From Lanius collurio (lineage: Eukaryota > Chordata > Aves > Passeriformes > Laniidae), in NCBI GenBank assembly GCA_020086605.1, contig JACBWW010000085.1:726230-790229 (forward strand): a stretch of DNA of 64,000 nt, written 5' to 3'. The position numbers and the translations under genes are program-made. This document shows, one piece after another, positions 58,501 through 61,919 of this stretch. The notes beneath the pieces were generated by a model that ran no database searches, was not told where the DNA came from, and saw nothing but the letters and a program-made list of their open reading frames with translations. Within the stretch, counting starts at the first letter, position 1. Every line of letters starts with the position of its first letter.

Positions 58501-61066
58501 ACAGTTCCAGGGTCCCTGAGGGTGCTGTGCCAGCTCACTGAAAACCACAGAGAGTGTGGTAGGTCATTGTCCCCTTAGTTAAAGGAACCCTACGTAAATG
58601 CTGAGCAGTTTCCCTTTCTCTGTGCTTTAAGCATTATTTTGTGCTTTTAACCCCTCCCTGTCTCTTGCCTCACAGCTGACAATGAGAACAACATTGCCTC
58701 CAGCCAGCCCAGGTCACCTCTCCCTGTGGTTGAAGAAAAGTGGAAACCACAGCTCCAAAGGAATAACGCCAACAACAGTACGTAGCAGCTCCTCACTCTG
58801 TCCCTGGCCAACAGGTGCCTCAGGATGCAGCAGTGATGGGCACTGCACAAGGCCCTTGTCCTCACCAAACTGTGTTTGATTTCATCCTTAATTCATGTCC
58901 TGCCTGGCAGAGCAGAGCACCCCTTCCCACTAGAGGAGTGCAACAAAGAACCCTGGGGTTGCTGGAAAGGTTTGTGAGGAAGATGCATTTGGTAACTCCT
59001 GAAAGAAGGTAACATCTGATCCAAGGTCAGACTTCCTGGCCTGCAGTTAAAAAACTTATCCAGGCATCGTGGTGTGACGTAGGCACAGCGTGCCCAGAGC
59101 AGCTGTGGCTGCCCCTGGATCTCTGGCAGTGCCCAAGGCCAGGCTGGACATTGGGGCTTGGAGCAGCCTGGGACAGTGGGAGGTGTCCCTGCCCATGGCA
59201 GGGGTGGAACTGGATGGGTTTTAATGCCCCTTCCAACCCAAACCAGTCTGGGATTCTGTAATACGATGTCCTTCTTTTCACCTGAGCTGAGCTGTGACCA
59301 TCCCCACACCAGGGACAGGATGCAGATCAGCTCCCTGCTGCTCTGAGCAAGAGCGGGGCCTGTCTGTGCAGATTCCTCTGGCCAGAAACCTTGGGGGAGC
59401 AACTCCAAGGTTGAAGTTGTCTCTTGCATCATCTGGGCTTGTTCCACCTCTTTGGGGGTCTCTGAGAATTGTTTTGTGCCTCACCCCCAGCTCTCTCCTG
59501 CTGCAGCGGTGCTGATCTGCTCCTTTCTGTGCCCGCTTGTGTCTCCCTGCAGCGTCGGCGAGCGGCTCCGTGGGGAACAGCGCGATCCCGGAGAAGGAGC
59601 GGCAGAACATCGCCGAGAGGCTGCTGCGGGTCATGTGCACCGACCTGGGCGCGCTCAGCGTGGTCAGCGGCAAGGAGTTCATCAAGCTGGCACAGACGCT
59701 GGTGGACAGCGGCGCTCGCTACGGTGCCTTCTCCGTCACCGAGATCCTGGGCAATTTCAACACCCTGGCTCTGAAGCACCTGCCTCGGATGTACAACCAG
59801 GTGAAGGTGAAAGTCACCTGCGCCCTGGGCAGCAACGCCTGCCTCGGCATCGGGGTCACCTGCCACTCGCAGAGCGTCGGCCCCGACTCCTGCTACATCC
59901 TCACCGCCTACCAGGTGGAAGGCAACCACATCAAGAGCTACGTCCTGGGCATTAAGGGTGTAGACCTTCGAGACAATGGTGATTTTATCCACCACTGGGT
60001 GCAGAACGTGCTGTCGGAGTTTGTGATGTCGGAGATCAGGACGGTGTACGTGACGGACTGCAAGGTCAACTCCTCGGCGTTCTCCAAGGCGGGCATGTGC
60101 CTGCGCTGCTCGGCCTGTGCCTTGAACTCGGTGGTGCAGAGCGTGCTCAACAAGAGAACACTACAGGCTCGCAACATGCACGAGGTGATCGAGCTCCTGA
60201 ATGTCTGTGAAGACCTGGCAGGGTCCACGGGCCTCTCAAAGGAGACCTTTGGCTCCCTGGAAGAGACCTCCCCGCCGCCCTGCTGGAACTCGGTCACCGA
60301 CTCCCTGCTGCTCGTCCACGAGCGCTACGAGCAGATCTGCGAGTTCTACAGCAGGGCCAAGAAAATGAACCTCATCCAAAACCTGAACAAACACCTGCTC
60401 AGCAACCTGGCAGCCATCCTGGCGCCGGTGAAACAGGCCGTGATCGAGCTGAGCAACGAGAGCCGGCCCACGCTGCAGCTGGTGCTGCCCACCTACGTCA
60501 AACTGGAGAAACTGTTCACTTCCAAAGCCAACGACGCTGGCGTGGTCAGCAAACTCTGTCACCTCTTCTTGGAGGCGCTGAAGGAGAACTTCAAAGTTCA
60601 CTCGGCACACAAGGTAGCCATGATCTTGGACCCTCAGCAGAAGCTGCGGCCCGTCCCGCCCTACCAGCATGAAGAGATCATTGGCAAGGTCTGCGAGCTG
60701 ATCAATGAGGTGAAAGAGTCCTGGGCAGAAGAAACAGAGTTTGAACCTTCAACCAAGAAGCCTCGTGCAGCAGGGGAGGCCACAGCAGCTCAGGAAGAAG
60801 ATTGGTTCGGGAAAAATGAAGTCTATGATTATTTGCAAGAACCTCTCTTCCAGGCCACCCCTGACCTGTTTCAGTACTGGTCGTGTGTTACCCAAAAGCA
60901 TACAAAACTAGCCAAGCTGGCCTTTTGGCTCTTAGCAGTGCCTGCTGTGGGTGCCAGGAGCGAATGTGTAAATATGTGTGAGCAGGCACTCTTGATCAAA
61001 AGGAGGCGGCTACTCAGTCCAGAAGACATGAACAAACTCATGTTTTTGAAGTCCAACATGCTTTAA
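1244..61066 (+). CDS. ZNF618: ZNF618 coding span (spliced, 12 firm exons; 5' end outside window)
   Basis: This is the coding part of zinc finger protein 618, a nuclear chromatin protein known to partner UHRF2 and to associate with 5-hydroxymethylcytosine. Joining 1244-1500, 5519-5614, 8652-8729, 29169-29258, 30559-30594, 31340-31417, 32405-32494, 38250-38465, 41093-41176, 53407-53484, 58676-58777 and 59553-61066 gives one uninterrupted frame of about 906 residues. In that numbering, C2H2 fingers lie near residues 123-143, 151-171, 219-239 and 347-367, and a hAT-transposase-like domain spans about 404-906. All junctions use AG/GT and keep phase. The start codon and N-terminal codons are upstream of the window. 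Optional exons 42257-42313 and 49041-49085 would add 19 and 15 residues. Identification rests on recognising the finger sequences, the linkers and the C-terminal domain; no frameshift or internal stop is seen, so the gene looks intact. Confidence 0.95.
2898..3246 (+). mobile_element. CR1 LINE 3' fragment
   Basis: Has the CR1 order 'ctgggtttgttcagc', 'cagaggagactgagg', 'ctcaggctgagagcagg', then 'gatccttgtgggtccc' and a tail 'ttctgtgattctgtg'. It is in the sense direction of ZNF618. No reverse transcriptase is left. The same subfamily recurs at 8764. Confidence 0.85.
3761..3802. repeat. 21-bp tandem duplication
   Basis: Two adjacent copies of a 21-mer starting CACTGGCCAT, at 3761-3781 and 3782-3802, with the start of a third at 3803. 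The copies differ at a few bases. It lies inside an intron. Confidence 0.75.
5519..5614 (+). CDS. ZNF618: ZNF618 coding exon, linker before finger 1
   Basis: A 96-nt exon with both ends in phase 1. The acceptor is a pyrimidine-rich tract ending in TTTAG at 5518 and the donor is GTATGT at 5615. The split codon with the preceding exon gives Asp (G + AT). The encoded linker is Gly/Arg/Tyr-rich with the ZNF618-like block RNRYSGTWIFDHALRYTS just before the first zinc finger. It has no Met, so a simple start-to-stop search misses it. The match to the known ZNF618 linker, the phase and the splice sites make it firm. Its function beyond positioning finger 1 is unknown. Confidence 0.92.
5615..8651 (+). 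other. ZNF618: Intron, 3.0 kb
   Basis: Lies between the linker exon and the finger 1 exon. A reverse CR1 fills about 6463-6823. The rest is unique-looking sequence, AT-richer from 7860 to 8650, with no exon candidate that I can support. Confidence 0.8.
6463..6823 (-). mobile_element. CR1 LINE 3' fragment
   Basis: The + strand begins with 'gaatcacagaatgctttgggttgg', the reverse complement of a CR1 tail. The body blocks 'cccactgtcccaggctgctc', 'ggccttgggcactgccaggg' and 'gggaacaattcctgcccaag' follow in order. Other copies of the same subfamily lie at 18917, 35130, 54945 and 59078 on the + strand. Open frames of up to 143 codons across it are artefacts of the repeat. Confidence 0.9.
8652..8729 (+). 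CDS. ZNF618: ZNF618 exon, C2H2 zinc finger 1
   Basis: A 78-nt phase 1-1 exon whose acceptor TTTTCCAG ends at 8651 and whose donor GTATCT starts at 8730. It encodes a whole C2H2 finger: C-G-I-C, twelve residues including GKKYKYYNCFQT, then H-x3-H and Arg. Cys and His spacing is C-x2-C-x12-H-x3-H, the classic zinc-binding pattern. The KKYKYY block recurs in fingers 2 and 3, so these exons look like duplicates of one ancestral finger exon. The last base G can join the finger 2 exon directly to give Asp, or a linker exon if one is used. A CR1 fragment starts only about 35 nt downstream of the donor. Confidence 0.96.
8764..9012 (+). mobile_element. CR1 LINE 3' fragment
   Basis: Shares 'ggccagggcaggctcaggc' and the following 150 nt closely with the copy at 2898-3246 and ends 'tattctgtgattttatg'. 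It starts about 35 nt after the donor of the finger 1 exon, so it inserted almost at the splice site without damaging it. Confidence 0.85.
12765..12780. repeat. A16 homopolymer
   Basis: Sixteen consecutive A within the 20-kb intron; nothing recognisable precedes it. Confidence 0.9.
14808..15205. other. Assembly gap (398 N)
   Basis: Run of N. Both flanks are G+C-rich, so the missing part is probably also G+C-rich and hard to sequence. Anything inside, including a small exon or promoter, cannot be judged. Open frames reported across it are meaningless. Confidence 0.99.
15206..15500. promoter_or_regulatory. CpG-rich patch next to the gap
   Basis: About 17 CpG in the first 215 nt after the gap, in sequence of roughly two-thirds G+C, whereas the introns around it have very few CpG. 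This is what an edge of a CpG island looks like. No TATA box, coding exon or clear first exon is seen. It could be an internal promoter of ZNF618, an enhancer, or just a G+C-rich island; the gap hides its centre. Confidence 0.4.
15650..15812 (+). mobile_element. CR1 LINE fragment (older subfamily)
   Basis: Carries the CR1 blocks 'tgtggagcaggctgtccaga', 'ccatccttgggggttt', 'ggctggataaagtcc' and 'tttgagcaggtcagac', ending before the octamer tail. It is more diverged than the copies at 6463 or 18917. A 199-codon minus-strand open frame (15252-15851) runs through it and is not a gene. Confidence 0.8.
18917..19165 (+). mobile_element. CR1 LINE 3' fragment
   Basis: Same subfamily as the copy at 6463 but in direct orientation: 'ggaaggaattgttccctggg', 'ggcacagggtgcccagagca', 'ggtgtccctgcccatggc', then a short tail. 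There is a small internal deletion relative to the 59078 copy. It is not coding. Confidence 0.9.
26558..26610 (+). mobile_element. CR1 LINE tail remnant
   Basis: Only the last 50 nt of a CR1: 'gatccttgtggtcccctcc' followed by 'gagattctgtgattctgtg'. It is a very short 5'-truncated insertion. Confidence 0.75.
29169..29258 (+). CDS. ZNF618: ZNF618 exon, C2H2 zinc finger 2
   Basis: A 90-nt phase 1-1 exon. The acceptor is CTTCTTCCTACAG ending at 29168 and the donor GTGAGT starts at 29259, both strong. It encodes NFRYTCDICGKKYKYYSCF and then the helix with H-x3-H, followed by AVD. Cys-x2-Cys-x12-His-x3-His is complete, so zinc binding should be intact. The core is nearly identical to finger 1. The 20.4-kb intron before it is the longest in the window. 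Mammalian ZNF618 has, as I recall, a short Ser/Gly/Glu-rich linker between fingers 1 and 2 that I cannot find here; direct joining keeps frame. Confidence 0.97.
29259..30558 (+). other. ZNF618: Intron, 1.3 kb
   Basis: Joins finger 2 to the 36-nt exon. No repeat family recognised. The overlapping open frames near 29741-30395 lack splice or domain support. The last 60 nt are T/C-rich, as expected before the acceptor. Confidence 0.8.
30559..30594 (+). CDS. ZNF618: ZNF618 36-nt coding exon
   Basis: A very short exon of 36 nt, phase 1-1, adding exactly 12 codons' worth of sequence: VFSVEGAPENRA after completing the split codon. The acceptor TTCTGTGTTAG ends at 30558 and the donor GTAAGC starts at 30595. 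It joins finger 2 to the acidic linker exon and matches the ZNF618 linker in wording and phase. It is too short for an open-frame search. Symmetric exons this small can be skipped without frame loss; whether that happens is unknown. Confidence 0.9.
30595..31339 (+). other. ZNF618: Intron, 0.75 kb
   Basis: Lies between the 36-nt exon and the acidic linker exon. I see nothing else in it. The open frame starting at 31213 reads into the next exon by chance. Confidence 0.8.
31340..31417 (+). CDS. ZNF618: ZNF618 coding exon, acidic linker
   Basis: A 78-nt phase 1-1 exon. The acceptor CTCTTGCAG ends at 31339 and the donor GTAAGA starts at 31418. It encodes a strongly acidic linker, DPYDQAVIAADEVKEEEPEP, then FQKIGP. 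VKEE fits the SUMO consensus, the second such site in the visible protein. The codons are G+C-rich (GTC ATC GCC GCC GAC GAG), unlike the flanking intron. It sits between fingers 2 and 3, separating the first finger pair from the third finger. Confidence 0.94.
31418..32404 (+). other. ZNF618: Intron, 1.0 kb
   Basis: Lies between the acidic linker exon and finger 3. A minus-strand open frame of 216 codons (31653-32303) lies here but has no recognisable domain and no exon support, so I treat it as chance. Confidence 0.75.
32405..32494 (+). CDS. ZNF618: ZNF618 exon, C2H2 zinc finger 3
   Basis: A 90-nt phase 1-1 exon, the same length as the finger 2 exon. The acceptor TTGACAG ends at 32404 and the donor GTGAGT starts at 32495. 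It encodes TGNYTCEFCGKQYKYYTPY, then the helix with H-x3-H and APIS. All zinc ligands are present at C-x2-C-x12-H-x3-H spacing. The KQYKYY core again resembles fingers 1 and 2. In mammals a short Pro-rich linker can follow this finger; here the next firm exon is 5.7 kb away and joins in frame (A + GC = Ser). Confidence 0.96.
33230..33243 (+). promoter_or_regulatory. Candidate CTCF-binding motif
   Basis: CCGGCAGGGGGCGC agrees with the core CTCF consensus CCASYAGRKGGCRS at 13 of 14 positions, the exception being G for A at position 3. It sits in a locally C+G-rich stretch of an otherwise ordinary intron. The motif alone does not show occupancy. Confidence 0.5.
34936..34955. repeat. A20 homopolymer
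   Basis: Twenty consecutive A in an intron. No recognisable SINE or processed pseudogene body precedes it, so it may be a simple repeat rather than a retroposon tail. Confidence 0.9.
35130..35446 (+). mobile_element. CR1 LINE 3' fragment
   Basis: Blocks 'gagagactgttcagggc', 'ggaatggcttcacactg', 'ggcaggccctggcacaggg'-like sequence, 'ggtgtctctgcccatggc' and a tail 'gggattctgtgactctctg'. It is one of the longer copies in the window. Small minus-strand open frames across it are repeat artefacts. Confidence 0.9.
37459..37541 (+). repeat. 83-bp repeat, copy A
   Basis: Matches 41582-41664 over 83 nt with 5 substitutions and no gaps (about 94%). It starts CCACTATATCCAATGTCC and ends GGGGCCAAAAT. 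The family is not recognised. The copies lie in direct orientation on either side of exons 38250-38465 and 41093-41176. Confidence 0.85.
38250..38465 (+). CDS. ZNF618: ZNF618 coding exon, Ser/Thr-rich linker after finger 3
   Basis: A 216-nt phase 1-1 exon. The acceptor GGCTGTGCAG ends at 38249 and the donor GTACCA starts at 38466. It encodes TSSECSYPEFSRSPLFVAVK, then a basic and Ser-rich stretch, CSTLLHRTP, and PNSGSPGSKAIT. These blocks match the ZNF618 linker between fingers 3 and 4. No folded domain is expected; Ser-Pro and Thr-Pro pairs are possible phosphorylation sites (inference). An antisense open frame of 243 codons covers the exon (37957-38688) but is only its shadow. The acceptor tract is GC-rich and less pyrimidine-pure than its neighbours, so some alternative use is possible. 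Confidence 0.9.
38466..41092 (+). other. ZNF618: Intron, 2.6 kb
   Basis: Lies between the two linker exons upstream of finger 4. No CR1 seen. The region 38944-39420 has minus-strand open frames of 129 and 83 codons without domain support. The acceptor at the end is the tandem CAGCAG. Confidence 0.75.
41093..41176 (+). CDS. ZNF618: ZNF618 coding exon, Ser/Asn-rich linker
   Basis: An 84-nt phase 1-1 exon. The acceptor TTCTCCACCCAG ends at 41092 and the donor GTAAGT starts at 41177. It encodes AESAFSRRVESKAQNNF, then EETNSNSQNSS. The start reads CAGCAG, a tandem acceptor: using the second AG (41094-41095) would drop one Ala codon. I chose the first because it restores the Ala-Glu-Ser-Ala order I know for the family. 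The preceding base G plus CA gives Ala. It lies downstream of the long linker exon and upstream of the 12.2-kb intron that carries two candidate cassette exons. Confidence 0.92.
41582..41664 (+). repeat. 83-bp repeat, copy B
   Basis: Second copy of the repeat at 37459-37541, in the same orientation and 4.1 kb downstream. Similarity fades at once outside the 83 nt on the left and is patchy on the right, which suggests two insertions of one element or an old local duplication. Confidence 0.85.
42257..42313 (+). CDS. ZNF618: Probable ZNF618 cassette exon (basic linker)
   Basis: Candidate 57-nt exon, phase 1-1. The acceptor CACAATTGCAG ends at 42256, a near-perfect branch-point motif TACTAAT lies about 30 nt upstream, and the donor GTGAGC starts at 42314. 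After completing Ala it encodes GHSGTEKPKEKRCKQNPS, a Lys-rich linker that would sit just before finger 4. Joining to the preceding firm exon, and to either the 49041 exon or the finger 4 exon, keeps frame. An internal GTAAGC at 42296 could act as a shorter donor, but joined directly to the finger 4 exon it would create TAG. I am not certain the annotated gene contains this exon; the evidence is splice signals, phase and coding-like composition. Confidence 0.55.
42898..43209 (-). mobile_element. LTR-like element (probable solo LTR of an endogenous retrovirus)
   Basis: About 312 bp bounded by TGTTG and CAACA as inverted ends. Read on the minus strand it has the order expected of an LTR: a TATA-like GATAAAACC (43056-43064), then AATAAA (42969-42974) about 90 nt later, then the right end. 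Composition and CpG content differ from the intron around it. I see no flanking target-site duplication and no viral genes, so the exact borders are uncertain and the family is not named. Confidence 0.55.
44764..44807. repeat. 22-bp perfect tandem duplication
   Basis: Two identical adjacent 22-mers starting ACCTGGCATCC, at 44764-44785 and 44786-44807. No known element recognised. Perfect identity suggests a recent slip. Confidence 0.9.
49041..49085 (+). CDS. ZNF618: Probable ZNF618 cassette exon
   Basis: A 45-nt exon, phase 1-1, with very strong signals: polypyrimidine acceptor CTTTCTTTTTTGCAG ending at 49040 and donor GTAAGTG at 49086. It encodes ETASPLISNPFPLLQ and its last base A joins the finger 4 exon to give Lys-Pro-Tyr instead of Glu-Pro-Tyr. 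If skipped, the preceding exon's G gives Glu. So inclusion adds 15 residues and changes one. The segment is hydrophobic and Pro-rich, unlike the charged linkers around it. It has no start codon and is too short for open-frame searches. I rate it likely real and alternatively spliced. Confidence 0.7.
53221..53257. repeat. (CCCAG)n microsatellite
   Basis: Seven or more units of AGCCC/CCCAG without interruption, about 150 nt upstream of the finger 4 exon. The complementary strand is (CTGGG)n and could form G-quadruplexes. The open frames across it are repeat artefacts. Confidence 0.9.
53407..53484 (+). CDS. ZNF618: ZNF618 exon, C2H2 zinc finger 4
   Basis: A 78-nt phase 1-1 exon. The acceptor TTTCTCCCAAACAG ends at 53406 and the donor GTAAGC starts at 53485. 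It encodes PYTCGACGIQFQFYNNLL, then E-H-x3-H-A. Zinc ligand spacing is C-x2-C-x12-H-x3-H. It is the most diverged finger: the Lys-rich KKYKYY core of fingers 1-3 is IQFQFY here, so it may contact a different target or protein partner (inference). A (CCCAG)n tract lies about 150 nt upstream. Its first residue depends on the preceding exon: Glu after exon 41093-41176 and Lys after 49041-49085. Confidence 0.97.
54945..55141 (+). mobile_element. CR1 LINE 3' fragment
   Basis: Same subfamily as 59078: 'ggcaggccctggcacagg', 'gatccctggcagtgcccaag', 'ggtgtccctgccatggcagg' and 'aaggtcccttccaaccc', with a decayed tail. The left end is truncated. Confidence 0.9.
55698..55940 (+). mobile_element. CR1 LINE 3' fragment (second subfamily)
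   Basis: Blocks 'gacaaggacaggaggaaac', 'ggggaggtttagattagaag', 'ggttggactggatgatctt' and 'ggtcttttccgacctaaac', typical of an older CR1 subfamily than its neighbour at 54945. The + strand copy ends without clear octamers. Confidence 0.85.
58676..58777 (+). CDS. ZNF618: ZNF618 coding exon, linker before C-terminal domain
   Basis: A 102-nt phase 1-1 exon. The acceptor CTCTTGCCTCACAG ends at 58675 and the donor GTACGT starts at 58778, a weaker donor than the others. It encodes DNENNIASSQPRSPLP, then VVEEKWKPQLQRNNANN. The Asn/Ser/Pro-rich content suggests a flexible linker between finger 4 and the transposase-like domain. The split codon into the terminal exon (A + CG) gives Thr. The sequence agrees with the ZNF618 linker at this place. 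Confidence 0.92.
58778..59552 (+). other. ZNF618: Last intron, 0.8 kb
   Basis: Short intron before the terminal exon, a quarter of it CR1 sequence (59078-59268). The acceptor tract TCTCCCTGCAG is intact. Confidence 0.85.
59078..59268 (+). mobile_element. CR1 LINE 3' fragment
   Basis: Clear copy of the subfamily seen at 6463, 18917 and 54945: 'gcccagagcagctgtggctg', 'ggacattggggcttggagca', then 'ccttccaacccaaaccagtc' and a tail 'tgggattctgtaat'. It ends about 285 nt before the terminal exon. Confidence 0.9.
59553..61066 (+). CDS. ZNF618: ZNF618 terminal exon, hAT-transposase-like domain and stop
   Basis: The largest exon: 1511 coding nt plus TAA at 61064-61066. The acceptor CTCCCTGCAG ends at 59552. 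It encodes about 504 residues beginning TSASGSVGNS and ending FLKSNML. The middle resembles the RNase H-like fold of hAT transposases: a VTDC motif (Asp at 60056-60058), a cysteine pair C-S-A-C followed by ALN at 60107-60127, and CWNSV at 60281, where hAT enzymes usually have R-W-N-S. The end resembles the hAT dimerisation domain: YW at 60875, then LAFWLLAVPAVGARSE and RRRLLSPEDMNKL. Residues usual for catalysis appear replaced, so I expect a binding or dimerisation role rather than transposition. The open frame extends to an ATG at 59537, but that lies in the acceptor tract and is not the start. Confidence 0.97.
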
Positions 61067-61180
61067 GACTGTCTTTAATTAAAAGAAAACTTTAAAACAC
61101 TGTTCCAAACAAAGAAAAAGAAATTTAAGTTCTAAACACTGTGGACCTCATTATGAATGCCCCTGGAAACCAAGTGCTTT

Positions 61181-61214
61181 TTTATATATATATAAAAATA
61201 TAAATATATATAAA
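61181..61214. repeat. TA-rich tract in 3' UTR
   Basis: Imperfect (TA)n tract broken by short A runs, about 115 nt after the stop codon. It is probably length-variable between individuals. It may act as an AU-rich stretch in the mRNA, but no classic AUUUA cluster is seen. Confidence 0.7.
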
Positions 61215-61913
61215 ATTAAGTTTGAAAGGAAAGCTGAGCACGGGAGAGAGACAGCCCTCTGCCAGGAACGTGCTGCTTTCCATAGATAGTGTGTGGACTT
61301 GACAGACTTTCTAATGTTTTCAAGTGGGCAGACGAATGGGAGGCTGATGTTCTAAAGTCTTCAGGCAGCTGAGATCTAAAGTGACTTGAAGTTTCTTTTG
61401 TTTCTCCTCCACCCCACCTTTCCTCTTGTCCCCTGGGCCATCTTGCCATGGATAATCAGACTCCATTGACCAGTTCTGCACTGGACTTTGCTCCTTTGAA
61501 TAACTGTACACCTTGAGGGCACTTGGCTGCAGCCTTCTTGGCACGGTGCATGAATCAGGGCAGCTGTGTTCCATCAACACCGGTATCTTTAAAAATCAGG
61601 AAGGGAGGCTTTAAGGTTTTTGATTTTTAATTTTATTTTTAACCTTTCCATATCCTTTTTTATCCAAAAACCAGAAGTTACTCCTCTGTCTCTATTCCCA
61701 GTTTTGAGTTTGACATGGCAGCAAGTGATTATAAGTTTGATTTCAAACTAAGAGAAATAGTTCATGGCAGAAACTGTCAGTAGTTGTTACATTTCTTGGC
61801 TTTGTATTTTTTTACAGCAGAACTTCTTATCTGAACTCCCGGTGTTAATTAGCTTTTCTGTGAATTTTGTACATCAGGTGTTCTCAAACTTGTTCTAGAG
61901 TAGCCCATTTGCA

Positions 61914-61919
61914 ATTAAA
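61914..61919 (+). terminator. Candidate proximal poly(A) signal ATTAAA
   Basis: ATTAAA, the commonest variant of the poly(A) hexamer, lies 848 nt after the stop codon. A GT-rich stretch (GTTGTTTATGTGG, about 61945-61957) follows at the right distance for a downstream element. An earlier ATTAAA at 61078 is only about 12 nt after the stop codon and lacks a GT-rich follow-up. Use of this site is inferred. Confidence 0.4.

Larger units (their letters stand above)
53485..58675 (+). other. ZNF618: Intron, 5.2 kb
   Basis: Lies between finger 4 and the last linker exon. Two CR1 copies lie close together (about 54945-55141 and 55698-55940). A 10-bp tandem repeat (CACTTGGTTG twice, 55631-55650) lies between them. 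The remainder shows no recognisable feature; open frames of up to 198 codons are repeat- or composition-driven. Confidence 0.8.
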
